Assembly: GCF_042466115.1 (NCBI RefSeq)
Contig: NZ_JAXHBQ010000001.1
Span: 2,480,001-2,544,000 of the forward strand
Reading direction: 5' to 3'
DNA from: SW4 sp042466115
Lineage (GTDB): Bacteria; Pseudomonadota; Alphaproteobacteria; Rhodobacterales; Rhodobacteraceae
Length of the DNA stretch: 64,000 nt
Shown here: positions 9,235 through 18,431 of the stretch, piece by piece
How positions within the stretch are numbered: position 1 is the stretch's first letter
Layout of the letters: each line of letters begins with the position of its first letter
Notes under the pieces: model-generated
Seen by the model: the letters and a program-made list of their open reading frames with translations, nothing else
Told to the model about the DNA's origin: nothing
Database searches by the model: none
Translations under genes and position numbers: made by a program

Positions 9235-9369
9235 TTAAGCGCTCAGAACCTTGCGGCCTTTTGCGCGGCGCGCATTCAGAATCTTGCGGCCGGCCTTGGT
9301 GGCCATACGTGCGCGAAAACCGTGACGGTTCTTGCGAACCCGGTTGGAAGGTTGGAACGTGCGCTTCAT
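9235..9369 (-). CDS. rpmH: 50S ribosomal protein L34
   Basis: Reading the minus strand from the ATG at 9369 gives 44 residues: it starts MKRTFQPSNRVRKNRHGFRA, continues MATKAGRKILNARRAKGR and ends KVLSA before TAA. This is a full-length, near-invariant L34. It is the first gene of the rpmH-rnpA-yidD block and is preceded by GAGAGAACGCG, a usable ribosome-binding site. The 286 bases between it and the divergent TVP38 gene hold both promoters; nothing else is evident there. Confidence 0.98.
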   Translation of the reverse strand: MKRTFQPSNRVRKNRHGFRARMATKAGRKILNARRAKGRKVLSA

Positions 9370-9655
9370 CGCGTTCTCTCCGGTCTTTGGGGGCGACCCG
9401 TGATGGATTCGTGCCCCGACATCATTCGAAGCCCGTCATCTAGAGGGGGGGCGCGGGTATGTCAACGCGCATCCCGCCCGGTTTGTGCAACAATTCGCAG
9501 ATTGTTGGTGTCGCAAATGTTACAACACGCACCGGCAAGCCTGCCAGAACTGAAACAACCACTCACCTGCGATCAAGCGGGCGTGATAGGGCTATCGGCA
9601 AAAGCCCGCGCAGTCCATCTAGGAAGGCAAGCAAAGCCCCAAAGGGACGAAAGAG

Positions 9656-10399
9656 ATGACCGATATGACAAACGACCCAGCCAAGAAACCGCAAAATGCC
9701 CTTGTGCGGCGTTTGCCGATCATCGTGATTCTCTGTGTTGCGCTGGTGGGGGGCTATTTCCTGCGCGATTACCTGACGTTTGACACCCTGCGCGACAACC
9801 GCGAGGCGCTGATCGCGTTTCGTGACAGCAATTATGTGTTGATGGTGGCGTTGTTTATCGCCGCCTATTTTGTCGTGGTCGCATTTTCGCTGCCCGGTGC
9901 CACGATCATGACACTGACGGGTGGGTTTCTGTTCGCCACTTTCCCCGGTGCCTTGTTCAATGTCACGGGGGCGACCCTTGGTGCGATCGGTATCTTTATG
10001 GCCGCGCGCTGGGGATTGGGCGAAAGACTGGCGGCGAAAATGGAATCCTCGGAAGGGGCGGTGAAACGCATCAAGGACGGGATCGACGAAAACCAGTGGT
10101 CCATGCTGTTCCTGATCCGGCTGGTGCCTGCGGTGCCGTTCTTTGTGGCCAATCTGGTGCCTGCGCTGGTTGGCGTGTCGCTGTCGCGCTTTGCGATTTC
10201 CACCTTTCTGGGGATCATCCCCGGCGCGGTTGTCTATACGTCTGTTGGCGCCGGGCTGGGCGATGTGTTTGCCCGTGGTGAAAGCCCCAACCTTGGCATC
10301 ATTTTCGAGCCGCAAATCCTATTGCCGATCCTTGGCCTTTGCGTGCTTGCCCTTCTTCCCATCATCCTCAAGGCCGTGCGCGGCAAGAAAGGTCTGTAA
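9656..10399 (+). CDS. TVP38/TMEM64 (DedA-like) family membrane protein
   Basis: The 247-residue protein has several membrane segments (about residues 18-36, 60-80, 85-120, 150-205, 220-240). It carries the VTT-domain features of this family: FSLPGA near residue 77, GATLGA, and the central RLVPAVPFFVANLVPAL followed by G-I-PG. Homologues are linked to lipid scrambling or small-solute permeability. The ATG has a GAAAGAG ribosome-binding site. It lies three bases upstream of an FAD-dependent oxidoreductase, a pairing often seen with mercuric-reductase-like proteins. Confidence 0.88.
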   Translation: MTDMTNDPAKKPQNALVRRLPIIVILCVALVGGYFLRDYLTFDTLRDNREALIAFRDSNYVLMVALFIAAYFVVVAFSLPGATIMTLTGGFLFATFPGALFNVTGATLGAIGIFMAARWGLGERLAAKMESSEGAVKRIKDGIDENQWSMLFLIRLVPAVPFFVANLVPALVGVSLSRFAISTFLGIIPGAVVYTSVGAGLGDVFARGESPNLGIIFEPQILLPILGLCVLALLPIILKAVRGKKGL

Positions 10400-10402
10400 C
10401 CC

Positions 10403-11821
10403 ATGACCCGTATCAAGACCGATATTTGTATCATTGGGGCGGGATCCGGTGGCTTGTCCATCGCCGCAGGTGCCGTGCAGATGGGCGCCAAGGTTGTCCT
10501 GCTTGAGGGGCACAAGATGGGCGGTGATTGCCTGAATTACGGGTGTGTCCCGTCAAAGGCGCTGATCGCCAGTGCGAAACAGGCGTACGCGATGGGCCAC
10601 GGTGCTGCGCTGGGCGTTGCTGATGTGGTTCCGGCGGTGGATTACGCCGCCGCCAAAGACCATGTGCATGATGTGATCGCCACCATCGCCCCCGTCGATA
10701 GCGTTGAACGGTTCGAGGGGCTGGGCGTGAATGTGATCACCGAATACGGCCGCTTCATCAGCCCGACCGAAGTGCAGGCGGGTGACACGGTGATCGAAGC
10801 ACGCCGCTTTGTCATTGCCACGGGTTCGGGCCCTTTTGTGCCACCCATTCCGGGGCTTGCGGACGTGAAGGTTTACACAAACGAAGATATCTTTGATCTG
10901 CGAACCCGCCCTGATCACCTGATCATTGTTGGTGGTGGCCCGATCGGCATGGAAATGGCGCAGGCGCATGTGCGGCTTGGGTCCAAGGTCACGGTGATCG
11001 AAGGGGCTGTCGCTATGGGCAAGGACGACCCTGAAATGGCTGCCATCGTGCTGGATAACCTGCGCGCCGAAGGGGTTGAAATCCTTGAAGGGGCGCAGGC
11101 TGAAAAGGTCAGCGGCAAAGGCAAGAAAATCACCGTCCACACACCCAAGGGCGACATCACAGGCACGCACCTGCTGATGGCCGTGGGGCGCAAGGTGAAC
11201 ATCGACAAGCTGGACCTTGATGCGGGCAATGTCGCCTATGACCGCGGTGGCGTGACGGTGGGCGACAACCTGCGCTCGACGACCAACAAAAAGGTCTATG
11301 CGGTGGGCGATGTTGCCGGCGGGATGCAATTCACTCATGTGGCGGGCTATCACGCGGGCGTCGTGATCCGCTCGATGCTGTTCGGGCTGCCGTCAAAACA
11401 GCGCAGCGATCACATCCCGTGGGCCACCTACACGGACCCTGAACTGTCGCAGGTCGGTCTGACCGAAGCGCAGGCGCGCGATAAACACGGCGACCGGCTT
11501 GAAGTCGTACGGTTTGAATTCGAACACAACGACCGTGCCATCGCCGAGCGCAAGACCAAAGGCCTGATCAAGGTCATGGTCGTCAAAGGCAAACCCGTAG
11601 GCGCCAGCATCGCTGGCCATCAGGCGGGCGAGCTGATTGGCATGTGGGCCATGGCCATCGCGAACGGGCTGAAAATGTCGGCCATTGCCAACACCGTCCT
11701 GCCCTATCCGACGATTGGCGAGGTCAACAAACGCGCGGCCGGTGCCTATTTCAGCCCGCGGCTATTTGACAGCGCGATGGTCAAACGGGTTGTGGGATTC
11801 GTGCAAAGATGGCTACCCTGA
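10403..11821 (+). CDS. FAD-dependent pyridine nucleotide-disulfide oxidoreductase (dihydrolipoamide/mercuric-reductase-like)
   Basis: The 472 residues contain an N-terminal FAD site (IIGAGSGGLS), the redox-active disulfide GGDCLNYGCVPSKALI (residues about 41-56), an NAD(P) site (IIVGGGPIGMEMAQ) and the second FAD motif (AVGDVAGG). A dimerisation domain ends the protein. The usual His-Glu catalytic dyad near the end of dihydrolipoamide dehydrogenase (HAHPT/E) is not evident; the C-terminus reads VLPYPTIGE, as in mercuric-reductase-like paralogues. It is therefore not called lpdA. It is adjacent to the TVP38 gene and probably co-transcribed. Confidence 0.88.
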   Translation: MTRIKTDICIIGAGSGGLSIAAGAVQMGAKVVLLEGHKMGGDCLNYGCVPSKALIASAKQAYAMGHGAALGVADVVPAVDYAAAKDHVHDVIATIAPVDSVERFEGLGVNVITEYGRFISPTEVQAGDTVIEARRFVIATGSGPFVPPIPGLADVKVYTNEDIFDLRTRPDHLIIVGGGPIGMEMAQAHVRLGSKVTVIEGAVAMGKDDPEMAAIVLDNLRAEGVEILEGAQAEKVSGKGKKITVHTPKGDITGTHLLMAVGRKVNIDKLDLDAGNVAYDRGGVTVGDNLRSTTNKKVYAVGDVAGGMQFTHVAGYHAGVVIRSMLFGLPSKQRSDHIPWATYTDPELSQVGLTEAQARDKHGDRLEVVRFEFEHNDRAIAERKTKGLIKVMVVKGKPVGASIAGHQAGELIGMWAMAIANGLKMSAIANTVLPYPTIGEVNKRAAGAYFSPRLFDSAMVKRVVGFVQRWLP

Positions 11822-11842
11822 CCAAGGCGTAGCGGAGGCAGA

Positions 11843-13228
11843 ATGCTCAACTCACTTTCAGGCCGATTTCTGATCCTGACCACCATTTTTGTGATGCTGG
11901 CAGAAGTGTTGATTTTCGTGCCTTCGGTTGCGCGTTTTCGCGAGGACTATTTCCTGCTGCGGCTGGAACGCGCGCAGATTGCATCGCTTGCGCTGCTGGC
12001 CAACGACATGATCGACATGGAACTGGAAGAAGAACTGCTGACCAATGCAGGCGTATTCAACGTTGTTCTGCGCCGTGACGAGGTGCGTCAGCTTGTGCTG
12101 TCCTCGCCGATCCCCGCGCCGATCTACGACACCTTCGATATGCGCGATCCCGGCGCGTTCACCCTGATTGGCGATGCGATGATGCGCCTGTGGGATACCG
12201 AAGACCGGATTATCCGTGTCATCGGCAACCCCGTGCAAGACGGCGGGCTGCTGATCGAAGTCACGATAGAAACAGCCCCGTTGCGCGCGGCGATGATTGA
12301 ATATGGCATCAACATCCTTTTGCTGTCCGCCATCATTTCGATATTCACGGCGATCTTGCTGTTTGGCGCTGTGCAGATTTTCTTGGTCAAACCGATCAAG
12401 GGGGTCGTGAACCACATGCAAAGCTATGCAGCCGCCCCCGAAGATGCCCACCAGATCATCACCCCCAGTGCCGGCGTGACAGAATTGCGTGAAGCCGAAG
12501 AGGCGCTATTGTCGCTGCAAACGCAACTGACAGGCGCGCTCAAGCAGAAAGAACGGCTGGCGCAGTTGGGCGGTGCCGTTAGCAAGATCAGCCATGATCT
12601 GCGCAATATCCTGACCTCGGCGCAGCTTTTCACCGACCGGATCGAAGGATCAGATGATCCGCTGGTCAAACGCATGGCCCCCAAGCTGGTGGGGTCGATT
12701 ACGCGCGCCGTGAACCTGTGCGAATCCACCTTGGCGTTCGGGCGCGCCGAAGAACCGCCGCCCGCCCTGGCGCGCGTGGGGCTAGCCGGAATCGTGGCCG
12801 ATGTAATTGACAGTGAACGCCTTGCCGCGGGGGATTTTGATCTTTCGTTTTCCGAGGACATCCCCGCAGGCATGACGGTGCGCGCAGACGGCGAACAGCT
12901 TTACCGCGTCATTTCCAACCTCGTGCGCAACGCCCGCCAGGCGATTATCGCCACCGGCAACCCGGGCGAGATCTGCATACGCGCCGATGAAGATGACACA
13001 AACTGGTGGGTTTTCCTGACCGATACCGGCCCCGGCCTGCCCAAGAAGGCGCAGGATCATATTTTCAAGCCGTTTCAAGGGGGCGCAACCAAAGGCGGAT
13101 CTGGCCTTGGGCTTGCCATTGCCGCCGATCTGATCCGTGGCCACGGTGGCCGCCTTGAACTGCGTCGCACCGATGAAACCGGCACCGAATTTGCCATAGG
13201 CTTGCCCAAGGACGGCGCGCCGGACTAG
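11843..13228 (+). CDS. Membrane sensor histidine kinase
   Basis: 461 residues: a first membrane helix (about 8-28), a periplasmic sensor segment, a second helix (about 154-180), and a kinase core. The phosphorylatable His is at about residue 251 in SKISHDLRNIL. The ATPase domain has N (VISNLVRNARQAI), G1 (DTGPGLP) and G2 (GGSGLGLAI) boxes. GGAGG lies seven bases before the ATG. No response regulator is adjacent, so the partner is elsewhere; the tRNA gene follows. Confidence 0.93.
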   Translation: MLNSLSGRFLILTTIFVMLAEVLIFVPSVARFREDYFLLRLERAQIASLALLANDMIDMELEEELLTNAGVFNVVLRRDEVRQLVLSSPIPAPIYDTFDMRDPGAFTLIGDAMMRLWDTEDRIIRVIGNPVQDGGLLIEVTIETAPLRAAMIEYGINILLLSAIISIFTAILLFGAVQIFLVKPIKGVVNHMQSYAAAPEDAHQIITPSAGVTELREAEEALLSLQTQLTGALKQKERLAQLGGAVSKISHDLRNILTSAQLFTDRIEGSDDPLVKRMAPKLVGSITRAVNLCESTLAFGRAEEPPPALARVGLAGIVADVIDSERLAAGDFDLSFSEDIPAGMTVRADGEQLYRVISNLVRNARQAIIATGNPGEICIRADEDDTNWWVFLTDTGPGLPKKAQDHIFKPFQGGATKGGSGLGLAIAADLIRGHGGRLELRRTDETGTEFAIGLPKDGAPD

Positions 13229-13292
13229 CGCAAAGTTTCTTGCCTTTCGCCCTTGCAAACCCCACGCGCGGCGTCTAAATCCCCCGATACGC

Positions 13293-13369
13293 GGATTGGT
13301 AGCTCAGTTGGATAGAGTACTTGACTACGAATCAAGGGGTCGGGGGTTCGAATCCTCCCCAGTCCGCCA
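13293..13369 (+). tRNA. tRNA-Arg (anticodon ACG)
   Basis: A 77-base cloverleaf. Acceptor arms 13293-13299 and 13359-13365 pair with one G-U. The D arm is TAGCTCAGTTGG, and the anticodon stem CTTGA/TCAAG encloses a loop with ACG at 13327-13329. The T arm GGGGGTTCGAATCCTCCCC is intact. CCA is encoded (13367-13369). The A34 of ACG is normally edited to inosine by TadA to read CGU/CGC/CGA. Confidence 0.97.
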
Positions 13370-13502
13370 CTTTTCAATCGCACCTGTTTGATCACGTGTC
13401 CTAAGCGGTGATTTTTCGATTGTTTGCCGCCATAGGCCAATGCGTTGAATAACTGAATTGCGACCAAGTTGTGCCTGCCCCGGCTGCGCGACAGCGGGCA
13501 AC

Positions 13503-14471
13503 CTAGCCGACCAGCCCATTCAAGATCACCACACTGCGGTCGTCATGGTGTTCGGTTGATGTGGCGCCTTTAACCGAAGCGAATTTGCCAAGCATGTGAT
13601 AGTCACGCTTTTCCACCCGCGCGAACGTGTCCTGCCAATCGGCAAGGCTGACGGTTTCGGGCGGTGTCGGGTATCCATCGGTAAACAGTTCGATGCTTTG
13701 AATGGCGTCTTTTGGATAGGTTCGGTCGATCCACTGCACCAGGCAAGGTGGCGTGCCGTTCATCGTGTCAAAACTAAAAACCGTGCCGGGGGTGTTTGCG
13801 AAATGGTACTGCGTGCAGATGCCACTTCTGAGAAAACTCTCGACGGTTCCGGCGTGGTTGCCGAGGTCGCAGGTTTGTGTGGCTTTCGCGATTATCCTGG
13901 TTGCAAGCTGCTGCGACACGCGCTTTTCAGCAATTGATTGATCAAGGCCCAGAAAGATCGCCCGCCGGGTCGCCATCTCGGCCTCATCCAGCGCATCGGG
14001 TCCAAACTGGTCACGAAAATGCTTGAAAAGCGACCCGCGCGCACTGGTCGAGACCCGATCAATCAGTTTCGTCGGTTGTAGCACGTCCGCACCGTTCAGC
14101 CGGATGCCGCTGTCGCCCAATATAAGGAACCGCCAATCGCTGCCACAATCAAGCGCGAGTGCGAGCGTTGTCGATGGCGGGATTGCAAATGTTCCGCCCT
14201 GCGTCCGGTTGCGCAAGGCGCCGGACAGGTGTTCAAATATAGCCGCGGCAGGCTGGCGACGATTGGCAATGTCGCGTGTCACATCAACGGTGGCTTGCGC
14301 GACCGTGAGGGCAGCAAGCCTGCCAGCGGGCACCCCGTCAACAACTGTGCCACGTGCATCCGTTGCGCCGTCAAAGACCGCATAGACCCGTCCCGGCACG
14401 GTCAGGATCACATCATCGCCGTTCCTGTTGCCATTGCGATACTTGGTGATTGACGCGGCCTCGATCTGCAC
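13503..14471 (-). CDS. PP2C-type protein phosphatase-like protein in an ABC transporter operon
   Basis: A 322-residue protein with the PP2C metal-site motifs in order: NGDD (about 17-20), VFDGATD (32-38), GDSG (119-122), LFTDG (Asp at about 265) and HHDDRS near 308-313. The Asp residues expected to bind Mn/Mg are therefore present, although the overall sequence is divergent. The track frame extends into the permease gene, but GGGGGA stands eight bases before the GTG at 14471, only ten bases after the permease stop, so GTG is chosen. Placement as the last gene of the transporter operon suggests a linked role; the substrate is unknown. Confidence 0.8.
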   Translation of the reverse strand: MQIEAASITKYRNGNRNGDDVILTVPGRVYAVFDGATDARGTVVDGVPAGRLAALTVAQATVDVTRDIANRRQPAAAIFEHLSGALRNRTQGGTFAIPPSTTLALALDCGSDWRFLILGDSGIRLNGADVLQPTKLIDRVSTSARGSLFKHFRDQFGPDALDEAEMATRRAIFLGLDQSIAEKRVSQQLATRIIAKATQTCDLGNHAGTVESFLRSGICTQYHFANTPGTVFSFDTMNGTPPCLVQWIDRTYPKDAIQSIELFTDGYPTPPETVSLADWQDTFARVEKRDYHMLGKFASVKGATSTEHHDDRSVVILNGLVG

Positions 14472-14481
14472 GGCGATCCCC

Positions 14482-16143
14482 CTAAAGAAACGCAGAGTCG
14501 CGGTTTTCCGCGAACCGGAAGACGGCATAAACACACGCCCCTGTGCAGACCAGCAGAACCGTGGACAGCGCGCCGGCAAGGCCAAATTCACCGTCCAGCA
14601 CGGCAAGGTAAATCTGCACCGGCATCGTGATTGTCCCGCCATCATAAAGGATCAGCGTGCTCGATAGCTCGTTGATCGCGGTGATAAAGCTCATCAGTGC
14701 GCCGACGATCAGGCCGGGCAGGATCAGCGGCACGGTGACGACCAGAAACGCGCGTGCGGGCGGGGCGCCCAGATTAACAGCCGCTTCCTCCATCGAGGGT
14801 TTGATCTGACGCAGGCTCGAGGTGGTGGAGCGCACGCCATAGGGCAGCCGCCGGATGAAATAGAGCAGGATCAACAAGCCCGCCGTGCCGACCACATCCA
14901 TTGGACCACCGCGAAATGTCGTGACAAAACCAATAGCCATCACAACACCGGGCACCAGATAAGGCACCATCATCAGGAAATCGATCGCCCCCGACGCCGC
15001 CGTATCCCGCCGCACGATCACATAGCTGATCAGCCCCGAAAAGATGGTGATCAACACGACCGCGCCAAGGGCAAAGACAAAGCTGTTGGTGATCGCATCG
15101 GGGGCGGTGCGCAGAATGCGTTCATAGCTTTCCAGCCCATAGCCGCCGATAAACACCGGTCCGTTGGTTTTGAGAAACGACGTATAGACCACGACAAGTG
15201 TCGGCAGCATCGCGATCAGCACAATGCCATGGCAGTAAATGTGCATCGCGATGTTGCGCCAGCCCGGCATCCGCTGCTTGCGCGGGGGATTGGTCAGGGC
15301 ACTGGCATAGCGCCGCTTGGCCAAGATCCGACGCTGCGCCAAAAGCGCCAGCATCGACATGGCCATCATCACAATCGACACGGTGACTGCCATGGTTGGC
15401 AAACCGCCAAGTTCGGACCGGTATGCGGAAAACGCGATGGTCGAAAGCGTGCGAAACCCGCGGCCCAGAATGGCGGGCGTGCCGAAGTCGGCGATCGCCA
15501 ACACAAAGCAAATAATTGCGCCAGTGCTGACCGCCGGAAACACTAATGGCAGGGTGATTTTGGTAAACCGTTGCCAAGGTGTGCAGCCAAGGTTTTCGGC
15601 GGCGTCCTCGAACGATTTGTTCATGCCATTCAGCGAGGTTTGGGTCATCAGATAGATGAAGGGGAAGAACTTGAGCGTGAAAACCAGAACGATCCCGTGG
15701 GCGCCATAGATTGTCGGTGTGTTGATCCCGAACAGGGCAAAGAAGTTGGTGATAAAGCCATTCGATCCCAGCATCATGATCCAGGCATAGGCCCCGATAA
15801 AAGGCGGCGCGACAAGGACCAGAATTGCCAGCGTGGATATCCACGTCTGCCCCGACACAACAAACCGGGCCGTAAAGAATGCCAGTGGAATGCCGATCAG
15901 GCAGGCCCCAAGCGTCCCAAGCAGCGCGACATACAGCGAGTTCTTGAGCCCATTGAGGTAGTAATTGCGGGTGAAGACTTCGACAAAGTTGCCAAAGGTG
16001 AATCCGCCGGTGTCGGCATCGACAAAGCCAAGCATCAGCACCCGCAGGATCGGCAGGATCAGCAACAGGGCAAGCACGGCAAGGATCAGCACGGTGATCG
16101 CCGTCCAGAAATCCATGTGCCGCAGGCGGGTCAGCGCAGTCAT
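14482..16143 (-). CDS. ABC transporter permease, fused double-domain FbpB type
   Basis: 553 residues with about twelve membrane helices arranged as two BPD_transp_1 halves, as in FbpB/SfuB/AfuB permeases. EAA-type coupling loops occur twice: EDAAENLGCTPWQRF and EEAAVNLGAPPARAF. It would form the membrane channel on its own, together with the ATPase upstream and the periplasmic binding protein. Its start overlaps the ATPase stop by four bases. Confidence 0.92.
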   Translation of the reverse strand: MTALTRLRHMDFWTAITVLILAVLALLLILPILRVLMLGFVDADTGGFTFGNFVEVFTRNYYLNGLKNSLYVALLGTLGACLIGIPLAFFTARFVVSGQTWISTLAILVLVAPPFIGAYAWIMMLGSNGFITNFFALFGINTPTIYGAHGIVLVFTLKFFPFIYLMTQTSLNGMNKSFEDAAENLGCTPWQRFTKITLPLVFPAVSTGAIICFVLAIADFGTPAILGRGFRTLSTIAFSAYRSELGGLPTMAVTVSIVMMAMSMLALLAQRRILAKRRYASALTNPPRKQRMPGWRNIAMHIYCHGIVLIAMLPTLVVVYTSFLKTNGPVFIGGYGLESYERILRTAPDAITNSFVFALGAVVLITIFSGLISYVIVRRDTAASGAIDFLMMVPYLVPGVVMAIGFVTTFRGGPMDVVGTAGLLILLYFIRRLPYGVRSTTSSLRQIKPSMEEAAVNLGAPPARAFLVVTVPLILPGLIVGALMSFITAINELSSTLILYDGGTITMPVQIYLAVLDGEFGLAGALSTVLLVCTGACVYAVFRFAENRDSAFL

Positions 16144-17222
16144 GGCACCCGCACCCCATCGCCGCTGTCGACAAAGAACGACAGGTCATCGGGTCGGATC
16201 GCCAAAGTGATCGGGCTGTGTTCGGGCAAGGCGACAATAGCGGGATCAGGGCGCGAGACGGCCTTGATATGTTCGCCCGCGTCAGTCTCGGCGAATATCT
16301 CCATCTCGCGGCCAATAAAGCTGATTTCGCGGATGCGCGCGGGAATGACGATGTCGTCCTTGGCCGCAGTGGCCCCGGTGGCCAGCACGCGGATATCTTC
16401 GGGTCGCATGGCGCAAACGACCGGCCCGTCCTCGCGGATCAGTGACGCGATATTTGCACCGCCGGAGACAAGGCTTGCTGCCCTCCCGTCCCGACTGACT
16501 GACAGAAAGTTGTTCGCGCCAACAAAGGTGGCAACAAATCGGTTGGCGGGGCGTAGATAGATATCAATGGGGGCTGCGGCCTGCTGAATAATGCCGCCGT
16601 GCATCACGCAGACGATGTCGGACATGGCCAACGCTTCTTCCTGATCGTGGGTGACATAGACCGTCGTGATACCCAGATCGCGCTGGATGCGCCGCAACTC
16701 GGCCCGCAGATCGACGCGAAGTTTGGCATCAAGATTGGACAGAGGCTCGTCCATCAACAGCACCTTGGGGCGCACGACAATCGCCCGGGCAAGACCGACA
16801 CGTTGCTGCTGCCCGCCGGACAGTTCGTGCGGCATACGACCCGCCAGGTGGCCCAGTTGCACCACCTCCAACACCTCGGCAACGCGGGTCGCAATCTCGG
16901 TCCGGTTTACCTTGCGCTGTTTCAGACCAAAGGCGACGTTGTCACGCACCGAAAGGTGCGGAAATACCGCGTAATCCTGAAACACCATTGCTACGTCGCG
17001 TTTGTGGGCGGGCAGATCCTCGATTGGCGCACCATCAATGGCAATGTGCCCCGAATTCTGGGCATGGAACCCGGCGATAACGCGCAAAAGCGTGGTCTTG
17101 CCGCATCCCGATGGCCCAAGCAGGGTGTAGAACGCCCCCGATGGAATTGACAACGTGATGTCCGACAGCGCCATCACATCGCCATAAAGCTTGCGCAGCC
17201 CTGTTATCTCGACCGAGGCCAT
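16140..17222 (-). CDS. ABC transporter ATP-binding protein, FbpC/PotA type
   Basis: 360 residues: Walker A GPSGCGKTT (about 37-45), Q-loop FQDYAVFPHL, signature LSGGQQQRVGLARA, Walker B VLLMDEPLSNLDA, H-loop VTHD, then a C-terminal TOBE domain. This is the energy-supplying subunit. It lies between the binding-protein gene (about 60 bases upstream) and the permease (four-base overlap). Confidence 0.95.
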   Translation of the reverse strand: MASVEITGLRKLYGDVMALSDITLSIPSGAFYTLLGPSGCGKTTLLRVIAGFHAQNSGHIAIDGAPIEDLPAHKRDVAMVFQDYAVFPHLSVRDNVAFGLKQRKVNRTEIATRVAEVLEVVQLGHLAGRMPHELSGGQQQRVGLARAIVVRPKVLLMDEPLSNLDAKLRVDLRAELRRIQRDLGITTVYVTHDQEEALAMSDIVCVMHGGIIQQAAAPIDIYLRPANRFVATFVGANNFLSVSRDGRAASLVSGGANIASLIREDGPVVCAMRPEDIRVLATGATAAKDDIVIPARIREISFIGREMEIFAETDAGEHIKAVSRPDPAIVALPEHSPITLAIRPDDLSFFVDSGDGVRVP

Positions 17223-17282
17223 CCCGATGTCTCCTGAAAATGGGGTGCGGGCTGCACAGGCGCAGCCCGCGATGGGGTCAGG

Positions 17283-18263
17283 TTACTGGACGTCCAGAAC
17301 CATATCGCCCCATGCATCGACAAGCCGTTCGCGATTGTCGGCGGCCCATGCCGCGTCATAGCCCACCGAATTCACATCACCCAAAGCCACGAGGGCGGGG
17401 TTTGATGCGATGTCGGAACGCACCGGGCGGCGGCCCTGTTCGGCGACAACGGTTTGCGCCGCTTCGGATAGCATGAAGTCCAGGAACGACTTGCCACCGT
17501 CACCATTTGGGGCACCTGCCACAAGGGCCATCGCATCGGGCGCGATCGCTGTTCCCTCGGCGGGATAGACAATCTGAACCGGCCCTCCACCTTCGACATA
17601 ACGCAGGGCCGCATCTTCGAGGGTGACGCCCACGGCCAGTTCGCCATCGTTAACGAAACGCGGCACAGCACCCGAACTTTCCGACAACACGAAGTTGCCT
17701 AGCATGCCTTTGTAGACTTCCCAGCCCGCATCTTCGCTGTCAAAAGCCTGCAAGACGGTCGCCAGTTGGATATAGGCCGAACCGGACCCGTCGGCGCGCG
17801 CCGATGAAATCATCTCGTCGTATTGCGGATCAGCAAGAGCGGCCCAGCTATCGGGAACAGGCAACCCGCCCAGCTTTTCCTCGTTGACGATGAAGGCCAT
17901 GACAACGGCCGTGAAAGGTGTCCACATTTCGCTTTGCTTCATGCCGTCAGCCAGCATGTCTGACCCTGCGGCGTCATAGGCTTCGAACAGATCGGGGTTA
18001 AAGTCGATGACGGTGCCGTCAACACTCCACAACACATCGGCAGCTGGCGATCCCGCTTCGGCAGTCAGGCGGTTCAGCAATTCGCCAGAGCCGGCCTTGA
18101 TGACCTCGACGGTATTGCCGGACTCGGCCTCATACATCGGCACAAGCGCGTCGATAAAGTTCTGTGGCACGGCAGTGTAAACCGTGACCGTGTCGGCGTA
18201 GGCCAGCGTGGCTGTCAGGGCCAGCGTGGACGCAAGGGCAGTGCTTTTGAACAGGTTTTTCAT
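17283..18263 (-). CDS. Periplasmic substrate-binding protein of an FbpA/AfuA-like ABC transporter
   Basis: 326 residues beginning with a signal peptide (cleavage near AYA-DT). The fold is that of the iron/thiamine/phosphonate binding group (VTVYTAVPQ, GSGELLNRL, PAADVLWSVDG). The paired C-terminal tyrosines that bind ferric iron in FbpA are not seen at the expected place (SVGYDAAW instead). Iron is therefore not assumed; members of this family also bind hexose phosphates, thiamine or aminoethylphosphonate. The divergent ROK regulator favours a sugar-type or phosphorylated ligand (inference). Confidence 0.88.
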   Translation of the reverse strand: MKNLFKSTALASTLALTATLAYADTVTVYTAVPQNFIDALVPMYEAESGNTVEVIKAGSGELLNRLTAEAGSPAADVLWSVDGTVIDFNPDLFEAYDAAGSDMLADGMKQSEMWTPFTAVVMAFIVNEEKLGGLPVPDSWAALADPQYDEMISSARADGSGSAYIQLATVLQAFDSEDAGWEVYKGMLGNFVLSESSGAVPRFVNDGELAVGVTLEDAALRYVEGGGPVQIVYPAEGTAIAPDAMALVAGAPNGDGGKSFLDFMLSEAAQTVVAEQGRRPVRSDIASNPALVALGDVNSVGYDAAWAADNRERLVDAWGDMVLDVQ

Positions 18264-18334
18264 GGTTCCTCCAGGTTGAAATGCGCGGCCGGTTCGACCC
18301 GGTCAGGCTTTGCGACAAATGTCTTTCTGATTAG

Positions 18335-18363
18335 ATTGCATTCCATAATATAAGCTGTGTCAA
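18335..18363 (-). promoter_or_regulatory. Possible promoter of the FbpABC-like/PP2C operon
   Basis: On the minus strand TTGACA (18363-18358) is followed after 17 bases by TGCAAT (18340-18335). The -35 is a perfect match and the -10 is weak. It points into the leftward transporter operon from the region shared with the ROK regulator. Confidence 0.35.
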
Positions 18364-18431
18364 ATGATATTATTGATCCCCTCACGGGCGATGCCATGAT
18401 AGGGGATCGCGCAGACGCAACAGGACCAGCC

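Noticed and set aside
13293..13369. tRNA-Arg as an integration site
   Set aside because: No integrase gene, no repeat of the tRNA 3' end and no mobile genes are seen nearby.
17283..18263. Naming the binding protein as a ferric-iron transporter component
   Set aside because: Only the family resemblance supports iron; the iron-binding tyrosine pair is not visible and the context suggests other ligands.
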